NCBI GenBank assembly: GCA_031372145.1
Contig: JANMKR010000037.1
Coordinates: forward strand, 1 to 21,013
Direction: 5' to 3'
Length of the DNA stretch: 21,013 nucleotides
Source: CALMEC01 sp031372145
GTDB taxonomy: Bacteria > Actinomycetota > Thermoleophilia > Miltoncostaeales > Miltoncostaeaceae
This document shows positions 15,163 to 21,013 of the stretch, piece by piece. Numbering within the stretch: the first letter of the stretch is position 1; every line of letters begins with the position of its first letter. Both the position numbers and the translations under genes were made by a program. The notes beneath the pieces were generated by a model that was not told the origin of the DNA, made no database searches, and saw nothing but the letters and a program-made list of their open reading frames with translations.

Positions 15163-16428
15163 CTGCTCGATCTGCGGCTGATACGGGCTGAGCCCGATCG
15201 TGTTCGTGCGGCGCTCGCACGACGCGGCGGCGAAGATCGCCTGGACGTGTTGATCACGCTCGACGATGCGTGTCGAGCCGTGCGCACCGCTGTCGAGCAG
15301 ACCCGGGCAGAGCGCACCAAGGCGTCCAAGGCGATCGGGGAGGCGAAGCGCGCGGGCCACGACGCATCGGTGGCCGAGGCCGAAGCGCGCGCGCTCGGCG
15401 AGCGCCTGGGGATACACGAGGCGGAACTCCGCGACTTGGAGAGCCGTCGCGACACCGAGCTGCTCGTCCTGCCGAATCTGGCGGAGGATGCTGCGCCCGA
15501 CGGCGGTGAGGACGACGGCATCGAGCTGCGAACGGTCGGGACCGTGCCGCAGTTCGACTTTCCCGTCCGCGACCACGTCGACATCGGCACCGCGGCAGGG
15601 GTCATCGACCTGGAGCGGGGCGCGCGCACCTCGGGTTCGCGGTTTGTCTATCTGCTCGGCCCGATGGTGCGCTTGCAGCTCGCACTCGTGTCGTTCGCCG
15701 TCGACCTGCTGGAAGACGCAGGGTTCACGCCCGTCGTCCCGCCCGTGCTGGTGCGCGAGGAGGCGATGTACGGAACCGGGTTCTTCCCGACCGACCGTGC
15801 ATCGATCTACCAAACGGCCGAGGACGACCTGTACCTGGTCGGCACGTCCGAGGTGCCACTCGCCGCGTTCCACCAGGACGAGATCCTCGATGTGGACGGA
15901 TTGCCGCTGCGGTATGCCGGCATCTCGTCGTGTTTTCGCCGCGAAGCCGGTGCAGCCGGCAAGGACACACGCGGCATGTTCCGCGTGCACCAGTTCGACA
16001 AGGTCGAGATGTTCTCGTTCTGTCACCCGGACAACTCGGCGCAGGAACACCAGTTGATCCTGTCGATGCAGGAGCGGATCCTGCAGGCCCTTGACCTGCC
16101 GTACCGGGTCGTCGACATCGCGATCGGCGATCTGGGTGCGTCCGCCGCCCGCAAGTTCGACTGTGAGGCCTGGATGCCGGGCCAGGGGCGCTACCGCGAG
16201 GTCACATCCAGCTCCAACTGCACCGACTACCAGGCCCGTCGTCTGCGCTGCCGGTTTCGCTCCGGCAAAACCACGGAGCCCGTGCATACGCTCAACGGCA
16301 CGGCCGTCGCACTCGGACGCACGATGATCGCGATCCTCGAGAACCACCAGCGCCACGACGGGTCGGTGGCGATTCCCATCGCGCTCGTTCAGCACGGGGC
16401 CCCGACGGAGATCAGACCGAAGGAGTGA
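15163..16428 (+). CDS. serS: Seryl-tRNA synthetase, apparent CTG start
   Basis: A 421-residue class II synthetase that charges tRNA-Ser with serine. Nearly every SerRS starts MLDLxxIR; here the matching stretch is LLDLRLIRAEPDRVRAALARR and the first codon is CTG 15163. GAGGG at 15151-15155 is 7 nt upstream, immediately after the STAS stop. No ATG, GTG or TTG lies nearby in frame; the next upstream ATG (15097) would overlap the STAS gene and add 22 unrelated residues. Residues about 5-100 form the coiled-coil tRNA arm. Motif 2 is in SSCFRREAGAAGKDTRG, followed by FRVHQFDKVEMF, and motif 3 is in LNGTAVALGRTMIAILE. Serine-binding TSEVPLAAFH is present. The downstream kinase gene starts 2 nt after the stop, so the STAS gene, serS and pfkB probably form one operon. 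Confidence 0.93.
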   Translation: MLDLRLIRAEPDRVRAALARRGGEDRLDVLITLDDACRAVRTAVEQTRAERTKASKAIGEAKRAGHDASVAEAEARALGERLGIHEAELRDLESRRDTELLVLPNLAEDAAPDGGEDDGIELRTVGTVPQFDFPVRDHVDIGTAAGVIDLERGARTSGSRFVYLLGPMVRLQLALVSFAVDLLEDAGFTPVVPPVLVREEAMYGTGFFPTDRASIYQTAEDDLYLVGTSEVPLAAFHQDEILDVDGLPLRYAGISSCFRREAGAAGKDTRGMFRVHQFDKVEMFSFCHPDNSAQEHQLILSMQERILQALDLPYRVVDIAIGDLGASAARKFDCEAWMPGQGRYREVTSSSNCTDYQARRLRCRFRSGKTTEPVHTLNGTAVALGRTMIAILENHQRHDGSVAIPIALVQHGAPTEIRPKE

Positions 16429-16430
16429 CC

Positions 16431-17252
16431 GTGGTTGCCGTGATCGGTCACTTCGAGTGGGTGACCCACACACGCGGCGAGGTGCCGATCCCCGGGCAGA
16501 TCCTGCATCTGCACGATGCGATCGAAGGACCCGCGGGCGGAGGTGCCGTCACCGCGGCGCAGATCGCCCGCCTCGGGGTCGAATCCCATTTTTACACCGC
16601 GGTGGGCGATGACGCGGCTGCAACCGCCGGTGCGTCGCTCCTTGCCGGGCACGGCATCGACGTGCGGGCAGCGCAGCGCCAGGGACCGCATCCACGAGCG
16701 CTGACGATTGTCGACGCGTCGGGAGAGCGCACGATCCTCGTGACCGGTGGGCGGGTCGCGCCCACCATCGACGATCCACTTCCGTGGGCCGAGCTCGCCA
16801 CGTGTGACGGCGTGTTCTTCATCGGTGACGATCCGCGGACGCTCGTCGCCGCGCGCGCCGCACGCCACCTGGTGGTCACGGCACGGAGGCTGCCGGCGCT
16901 GATCGCGAGCGGAGTGCAGGCCGACGTCCTGGTTGCGAGCGCAAACGACAAGGACGAAGTCGTGGACCTTGATCGGCTGCCCATCCTGCCACGGGCGATG
17001 GTGTTGACCGAGGGTGAGCGTGGCGGACGGATCGTGGTCGACGGCGTTGAGCGCCGTTACGCGGCCGTCCCATTGCCCGGGCCCGTGGTCGACACCTACG
17101 GAGCCGGTGACTGCTTTGCGGGGGCGCTGACCGTGGGTCTCGCGCGTGGACTCGATCTCGACGAAGCCGCTGCGCTGGCGGCCCGCTGCGGTGCGCAAGC
17201 TCTGACGTGGCGAGGCGGCTTGGGCCCGACTGCAAAGGTGCCCGCCGAATAG
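16431..17252 (+). CDS. PfkB-family carbohydrate/nucleoside kinase
   Basis: A 273-residue ribokinase-fold protein. The N-terminal half has EGPAGGGAVTAAQIARLG and FYTAVGDD, the usual PfkB substrate-side region. The C-terminal signature is VDTYGAGDCFAGAL, with catalytic base D227. It phosphorylates a sugar, nucleoside or similar alcohol with ATP; the substrate cannot be read from sequence. Two GTG codons are possible. I chose 16431 because AAGGAG (16420-16425) is 5 nt upstream; GTG 16425 would overlap that site and the serS stop. The 17252-17264 stretch GCGCC TCC GGCGC is a short hairpin at the stop codon and a weak terminator candidate. Confidence 0.88.
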   Translation: MVAVIGHFEWVTHTRGEVPIPGQILHLHDAIEGPAGGGAVTAAQIARLGVESHFYTAVGDDAAATAGASLLAGHGIDVRAAQRQGPHPRALTIVDASGERTILVTGGRVAPTIDDPLPWAELATCDGVFFIGDDPRTLVAARAARHLVVTARRLPALIASGVQADVLVASANDKDEVVDLDRLPILPRAMVLTEGERGGRIVVDGVERRYAAVPLPGPVVDTYGAGDCFAGALTVGLARGLDLDEAAALAARCGAQALTWRGGLGPTAKVPAE

Positions 17253-17373
17253 CGCCTCCGGCGCGGGTTGTCTGCTGCGTCGTCAACGCGACGCTATCCC
17301 GGACTGTCGAGACCTCGCAACCTGCGCCCGCCACGGCGGCGATCGCAGCCGTCCACGGCGTGGCCGCCGTCGT

Positions 17374-17472
17374 CATGTGTGCCATCTCTGTCTCACCTTT
17401 GTCACACCACATGTAACGATTGGCCGTCGCCGACGCGGCCAAATGGCCATTTCCCAGGGGGCCATCCTCCGC
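17374..17472 (+). repeat. 99-bp tandem repeat, copy 1
   Basis: First of two direct repeats starting CATGTGTG. It has three possible hairpins: CATGTGTG with CA-C-CACATG (one bulge); TTGGCCG (17420-17426) with CGGCCAA (17436-17442) around a 9-nt loop; and ATGGCC with GGCCAT. The first 80 bases are about 80% identical to copy 2. Confidence 0.7.
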
Positions 17473-17571
17473 CATGTGTGTCGTCTCTGTCACGTCTTCG
17501 TCACACCACATGTAACCATTGGCCGTCGCTCACGCGGCCAATTGGCCACTTCTCGTGTGGCCGGGGCCGCG
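17473..17571 (+). repeat. 99-bp tandem repeat, copy 2
   Basis: Second copy, adjoining the first without a spacer. The first hairpin is kept. TTGGCCG (17519-17525) pairs with CGGCCAA (17535-17541), while the loop between them has changed. The third hairpin is GGCCAC with GTGGCC, using a different outer pair from copy 1. It ends about 90 nt before the start of the next gene. Confidence 0.7.
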
Positions 17572-17661
17572 TTGACGCCGAGGCGCATCCGGGGTCGGCG
17601 CAAATGCCCGAAATGTCCGAATAGGATTCGCGGGCCGCGCGATGACCCGGAGGTTGATCCG

Positions 17662-18936
17662 TTGGACGAGTTCGACGCACTCAAAGCCGCGTTCGAGGTT
17701 TCGCTAGCCGAGGCGGTGTTCACACGCCGATCCCGCCGCGTCGGCCTGGGGATGACGATTCCCGACGGTCCGCTCGCGTATGAGTCGCCGCACCCGCCGA
17801 TGGCGTTGACGGAGTTGGAGGAGGCTTTTCTGGTGTGGCTCGGGACGGGCGTCACCGGGCTCGCCCTGGCCGACCTGCCGACCGACGGCATCTCGTGGAT
17901 GCACGGGTTCTCGGGGCGGTCATGGCCGTGCTCGTGCAACTCGCACTCCACCGAACTCTTCTTCACCAACGACTCCGGGCTGCACCTGGTGCGGTTGGGG
18001 GAGGAGACGCCGGAGGAGGTCTCGATCTTCGCTGGCCGTTCGCAGGACGAGGCGGTGCAGGCAATGGTCGCCCGATTCCGCGCCGCGACCACGCGGTTGG
18101 AGGACGGTCGCGCCGACCTGCCCCGAGGCGAGCCGGGTCTGTTCGGGTTCAACGCGTGGAACGTCAACCGGCCGGGCACAACGCTCTTCGTCCCGGTGAC
18201 CAACACGACGATCGAGTACATGACGCTGCTGTTCATCTACTTCGACGAGACCAACCGGTTCAGCGTGGTGGACGAACTGTCGGGCGGGCGGACGTGCGGG
18301 CTCGATCGGTGGGTGGAGTCCGGGCGGCTGGGCGCCGTCGAACTCTCCCTGATGGACTTGGAGCTGCGGGTGTTGACGACGCTCAACGTCGAGGGCGCGT
18401 TCATCTGCCAGAACATGAACCTGGCAGCGCAGGCCCTGGGTCTTGGCGGCTGGGCGTTCACGGGGTTCCTGCCGCACCACGTGTTGGGAGTCGACCCGGC
18501 GTACCGGGGACTGGGCTTCCGGTTCGTCACACCCGAACACACACCCCGGTATGCCTCCAAGCCGGTGCCGGTGGGCCGCGACGGTGTGCTCGAGGCGCTC
18601 TGCCCACCGTATGTGGCCGACATGGGCGAGGCAGTGGACCGGTATCTCGAGACCTGGTCGGCCGCGTCAGGCAAGGCCTCGCCATTCCAGAATGCCGAGG
18701 ACGTCATGCGCGCCCGGCCGCTCCCCACGCCCGAGACCGTCCAGATCGTCAAGGCGTTCTGCACCTACGTCCACGAGACCTACGGACGATTTCCGGCGTT
18801 CATCGACCCGATGTTCGTGCGCCTGGTTTTCCAAGCCCACCACCTGGACATCGACTTCTACGACCAGCACTACCGCGGCGAGCCCCTTACCGATCGTCAC
18901 CGAGAGCATCTGACGCGCTGGCACGGGAACGGGTGA
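17662..18936 (+). CDS. Uncharacterised protein with nitroreductase-like features
   Basis: A 424-residue protein of no family I can name. The start is TTG 17662, with GGAGG (17649-17653) 8 nt upstream; translation begins LDEFDALKAAFEVSLAEAVF. Several segments echo nitroreductase/SagB-type flavoproteins in the right order: TRRSRRVGLGM near residue 25 (basic flavin-phosphate patch); SWPCSCNSHSTELFFTND near 95, like their PSAGALxPxExY segment; and EGAFICQNMNLAAQALGLGGW near 250, like their NxxLAAxxLGL helix. The last third (TPEHTPRYASKPVP, YVHETYGRFPAFIDP) has no counterpart I know. There is no signal peptide or membrane helix. If the analogy holds it is a flavin-dependent oxidoreductase; the sequence is too divergent to be sure. 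The gene stands alone behind the 99-bp repeats. Confidence 0.8.
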   Translation: MDEFDALKAAFEVSLAEAVFTRRSRRVGLGMTIPDGPLAYESPHPPMALTELEEAFLVWLGTGVTGLALADLPTDGISWMHGFSGRSWPCSCNSHSTELFFTNDSGLHLVRLGEETPEEVSIFAGRSQDEAVQAMVARFRAATTRLEDGRADLPRGEPGLFGFNAWNVNRPGTTLFVPVTNTTIEYMTLLFIYFDETNRFSVVDELSGGRTCGLDRWVESGRLGAVELSLMDLELRVLTTLNVEGAFICQNMNLAAQALGLGGWAFTGFLPHHVLGVDPAYRGLGFRFVTPEHTPRYASKPVPVGRDGVLEALCPPYVADMGEAVDRYLETWSAASGKASPFQNAEDVMRARPLPTPETVQIVKAFCTYVHETYGRFPAFIDPMFVRLVFQAHHLDIDFYDQHYRGEPLTDRHREHLTRWHGNG

Positions 18937-19057
18937 TCCAAACCTCGAGCGCGCGCGCGGTGAGCTGCGCAGGGTGTAACGAGCGCGTGCGAACTGGCAC
19001 TGTTTACCTGGCGGCGGGTGTTCCGCCGATGACGCATGTCCATGTGAGAGGAACCTG

Positions 19058-19459
19058 ATGACCGATCGATCTGTCCCAACCGACGAGGAACTTCGTGAGC
19101 GCCTCACCCCCGAGCAGTACGCGGTGACGCGCCAGGCCGCGACCGAGCGTGCGTTCAGCGGGGTGTATTGGGACAACCACAACCAGGGCGTGTACCGCTG
19201 CGTGGTGTGCAGCGAACCGCTCTTCGCCAGCGACACCAAGTTCGAGTCGGGCTCCGGCTGGCCGAGTTTCTTCCAGCCCGCCGAGGATGGCAAGGTCGCC
19301 GAACATACCGACACCGCTCATGGGATGATCCGCACCGAGGTCACCTGTCAACGCTGCGGCTCGCACCTGGGCCACGTGTTCCCCGACGGACCGAACCCGA
19401 CGGGGCTTCGCTACTGCATCAACTCAGCGGCGCTCGACTTCGACCCCGAAGCCACGTAG
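19058..19459 (+). CDS. msrB: Peptide-methionine (R)-S-oxide reductase MsrB
   Basis: A 133-residue protein starting at ATG 19058 after GAGAGG. It reduces methionine-R-sulfoxide in proteins and so repairs oxidative damage. The structural zinc site is complete: C48 and C51 in CVVC, C97 and C100 in CQRC. The hallmark FESGSGWPSFFQP is present. The catalytic cysteine is C120 in RYCINSAAL, with GSHLGHVFPDGP just before it. Length and order are standard for stand-alone MsrB. No msrA is in the window. The gene converges on an HxlR regulator with only 20 bp between the stops, so the two transcripts must overlap at their ends. Confidence 0.96.
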   Translation: MTDRSVPTDEELRERLTPEQYAVTRQAATERAFSGVYWDNHNQGVYRCVVCSEPLFASDTKFESGSGWPSFFQPAEDGKVAEHTDTAHGMIRTEVTCQRCGSHLGHVFPDGPNPTGLRYCINSAALDFDPEAT

Positions 19460-19479
19460 GACGCCGCTGCGGGAGACGT

Positions 19480-19848
19480 TCAGTACGCGTCGGGATCGTC
19501 GGTCGAGGGCGGCGCGTCCTGGTTCGCCAGGGCCCACTCAGCGAACGCGGCCACCGGAGCTGCCAGGCTGCGGCCACGCTCGGTGAGCGTGTACTCGACG
19601 CGCGGTGGTACCTCTGGATAGCTGTTACGGGCGACGAGCCCGGTCATCTCCATATGGCGAAGCGTCCGCGTCAGCGTCGGCTGCGAAACGCCGTCGAGCT
19701 GGTGCTTGAGTTCGCTGTAGCGCAGTGAGCCGGGCTGCAACGCGTGCACTGCGAGCACGAGCCACTTGTCGGCGACGGCCGAAAGGGCCACGAGCGACGG
19801 GCTCGGTCCTGGCTGGGCATCTGGACGTTCGAGCTGATCGTCTGACAT
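19480..19848 (-). CDS. HxlR-family winged-helix transcriptional regulator
   Basis: A 122-residue protein. HxlR homology covers most of it: VADKWLVLAVHAL (first helices), LRYSELKHQLDGVSQPTLTRTLRHMEMTGLVAR (recognition helix region), then YPEVPPRVEYTLTERGRSL (wing). The N-terminal cysteine used as a redox or aldehyde sensor by some members is absent; the position reads SPSLVALSAV. The frame runs farther upstream, but I start at ATG 19848. No Shine-Dalgarno sequence is seen; TATCGT lies 7 nt upstream, so the mRNA may be leaderless. TCGACGAATGTCGA (19891-19904) is an inverted repeat that might be its operator. The regulated gene is unknown. Confidence 0.88.
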   Translation of the reverse strand: MSDDQLERPDAQPGPSPSLVALSAVADKWLVLAVHALQPGSLRYSELKHQLDGVSQPTLTRTLRHMEMTGLVARNSYPEVPPRVEYTLTERGRSLAAPVAAFAEWALANQDAPPSTDDPDAY

Positions 19849-19855
19849 CACGCGC

Positions 19856-19861
19856 ACGATA
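19856..19861 (-). promoter_or_regulatory. Candidate -10 box for the HxlR gene
   Basis: On the minus strand TATCGT is followed by 7 nt and then ATG 19848. This spacing implies a leaderless transcript. A -35 box is not evident. Confidence 0.3.
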
Positions 19862-19967
19862 CCGTCTCGCACCTGGACACTTGCTGCCTCTCGACGAATG
19901 TCGAAACCTCGATGTGGTCGAACAGCTGCCGCTTCGCTTCTCACGGGCCGCCGAGGGGCGAAATCCC

Positions 19968-20387
19968 CTAGGACGTCGCTTTCTTCGAAGGTTTCGACTT
20001 GCGAGAACCGTTGAGGGCGACCGCTTGGCGAACGAGCGCCTTGAAGGCGGACTCGTCAACTTCTTCTCCTTCGCGGATGTCGATCGCGCGCCGTGCGTTT
20101 CCGTCGAGACTCGAGTTAAAGAGACGGGCCGGATCCTCAAGAGACGCGCCCTTGAAGAAGGTAAGCTTTACGACATTTTTGTAGGATTCGCCGGTGCAGA
20201 TGATGCCGTCGTGCGACCAAATCGGAGTGCCCCTCCACTTCCACTCCTCGACGGCGTCCGGGTCTGCTTCCGTGATGAGCTTGCGCATTCTGCTGAGGGT
20301 TTCCCCGCGCCAGTCCCCGAGTTCAGCGATTCGCTGCGAGATGAGCTCCGGCGCCGACTGGCCTTGGCTCGAATCCGACTGTTTCAT
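19968..20387 (-). CDS. DUF1801 domain protein (YdhG-like)
   Basis: A 139-residue protein. The core reads LITEADPDAVEEWKWRGTPIWSHDGIICTGESYKNVVKLTFFKGASL, the pattern of DUF1801, a small alpha/beta fold of unknown biochemical role. A basic tail, GSRKSKPSKKATS, ends the protein. The frame is open upstream to 20534, but ATG 20387, with GAGG 8 nt before it, is where homology and a plausible ribosome-binding site agree. Base composition is visibly less GC-rich than in neighbouring genes, with AT-rich patches such as AAGCTTTACGACATTTTTG, so it may be a recent arrival. It lies 119 bp upstream of the HxlR gene on the same strand. Confidence 0.88.
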   Translation of the reverse strand: MKQSDSSQGQSAPELISQRIAELGDWRGETLSRMRKLITEADPDAVEEWKWRGTPIWSHDGIICTGESYKNVVKLTFFKGASLEDPARLFNSSLDGNARRAIDIREGEEVDESAFKALVRQAVALNGSRKSKPSKKATS

Positions 20388-20600
20388 ATTCTCGTCCTCG
20401 TTGTCCGACACGGAAATAGCCGCGCGTTCTGGCTGGTTGCGACCGCCGGCATGCCTTGGTGGCCCTGGCGTGAGCCCGGTCGGTGAACGCCTCGGACGCA
20501 AAATAGACCGGTGGGACCCGTTTGACAATTCCATCTTGCGCAGTCACGCCGTGACATAGGCTTCGCTCCCCCGTACCGTCCATGGAGGAGCGACGACCTG

Positions 20601-21013
20601 ATGACGACGACGACCGGCGACGCGCCCGAGGGCTTCAGCAAGGCCGCCGAGTCATACGATGCCGCCGTGCGGCACAACATCGCCGGCTCCGAGCGGCTGG
20701 TGATGTCGCTCCCCGACGGCGACTACGCGCGGGTGCTCGACGTGGGCTGCGGCACGGGCTTCTCGTCGGTGGCGATGATCCGCCGTTTCGACGTCTCGAC
20801 GCTCGTCGGGTTGGATCCCGCCGAGGGCATGCTGGATGTCTTCACCGCCAAGCTCGACGAGTTCCCCGGCGTCCAGGTCGAACTCCGCGCCGAGGACGTC
20901 ATGGAGATGGGGGTGGAGGACGGCGACTTCGATGCGGTCATCTCCGCGATGGCGTTGCACTGGTTCCCGGACAAACCGGGCGCCGTGGCACGGATGGCCC
21001 GCGCGCTGCGGCC
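20601..21013 (+). CDS. SAM-dependent class I methyltransferase, N-terminal part
   Basis: The gene is cut by the window end; 137 codons are visible. ATG 20601 follows GGAGGAG (20584-20590) at 10 nt. Residues 44-55 hold motif I, VLDVGCGTGFSS, for S-adenosylmethionine. GLDPAEGML follows as the acidic motif at the end of the second strand, and FDAVISAMALHWFPD is the usual fourth-strand motif of Methyltransf_11 (UbiE/BioC-like) proteins. The N-terminus, FSKAAESYDAAVRHN, resembles BioC and related enzymes. The methyl acceptor cannot be told. GTCACGCCGTGAC (20543-20555) upstream is an inverted repeat of possible regulatory use. Confidence 0.88.
   Translation, partial: MTTTTGDAPEGFSKAAESYDAAVRHNIAGSERLVMSLPDGDYARVLDVGCGTGFSSVAMIRRFDVSTLVGLDPAEGMLDVFTAKLDEFPGVQVELRAEDVMEMGVEDGDFDAVISAMALHWFPDKPGAVARMARALR

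Larger units (their letters stand above)
17253..17661. other. 409-bp intergenic region with tandem structured repeats
   Basis: No gene is assigned here. The frame of the next gene stays open back to 17377, but its real start is at 17662, so these bases are non-coding on the plus strand. A minus-strand frame is also open across the repeats; open frames on both strands are expected at this GC content. The region holds two 99-bp repeats (listed separately), a small hairpin at the pfkB stop, and unremarkable GC-rich sequence. Confidence 0.6.

Noticed and set aside
14070..16473. Long minus-strand frames opposite the cytochrome, STAS and serS genes
   Set aside because: Antisense shadows; the plus-strand genes carry complete catalytic and haem motifs and ribosome-binding sites.
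16876..17511. Minus-strand frame across pfkB and the 99-bp repeats, giving a repeated NRYMWCD motif
   Set aside because: It has no ribosome-binding site, lies opposite the end of pfkB, and its repeated motif is simply the DNA repeat read in reverse.
17377..17661. N-terminal extension of the uncharacterised protein through the 99-bp repeats
   Set aside because: GGAGG and TTG at 17649-17664 give a proper start; the upstream part encodes Arg/Cys/His-rich repeat sequence that looks non-coding.

Overview
This 21 kb window is high-GC bacterial chromosome. Gene content and style suggest an actinobacterium, most plausibly the Thermoleophilia/Solirubrobacterales side of the phylum. The clues are lipoprotein c-type cytochromes, an RTX-type secreted protein, a GAF/PAS SpoIIE phosphatase with a STAS protein nearby, an ETF-quinone oxidoreductase, frequent GTG/TTG starts and several starts that look leaderless. 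The lineage is an inference from protein character, not from a marker-gene search.

Layout. 1-392: tail of an RDD membrane protein, then three tandem copies of a palindromic repeat. 393-1944: nitroreductase and a secreted RTX beta-roll protein, both on the minus strand. 2205-5447: a large secreted M14 metallocarboxypeptidase. 5448-5755: a hairpin-rich gap between convergent genes. 5756-8251: a TlpA/ResA-like thioredoxin and RecQ, minus strand. 8448-10817: ETF-QO followed 6 nt later by an unrecognised helical protein whose stop codon lies inside a second cluster of the palindromic repeat. 10988-13800: SpoIIE-type phosphatase and gamma-carbonic-anhydrase-like protein, minus strand, overlapping by 4 nt. 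13839-17252: two paralogous lipoprotein cytochromes c, a STAS anti-sigma-factor antagonist, seryl-tRNA synthetase (apparently starting at CTG) and a PfkB-family sugar kinase. 17253-17661: a gap with a 99-bp tandem structured repeat. 17662-18936: an uncharacterised protein with nitroreductase-like features. 19058-21013: MsrB, an HxlR regulator, a DUF1801 protein and the start of a SAM-dependent methyltransferase.

The genes are mostly respiratory and redox (ETF-QO, cytochromes c, thioredoxin, MsrB, nitroreductases), with a probable partner-switching signalling pair (SpoIIE phosphatase and STAS protein), translation (SerRS) and DNA repair (RecQ). I see no prophage, CRISPR array, transposase, tRNA or rRNA. 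The most unusual material is (i) a roughly 65-71 bp palindromic repeat in two distant clusters, both between convergent genes, whose central stem covaries; (ii) a histidine every 18 residues along one face of the RTX beta-roll; (iii) the apparent CTG start of serS; (iv) an ETF-QO whose fourth cluster cysteine is isoleucine; (v) a 99-bp three-hairpin tandem repeat ahead of the uncharacterised 424-residue protein.
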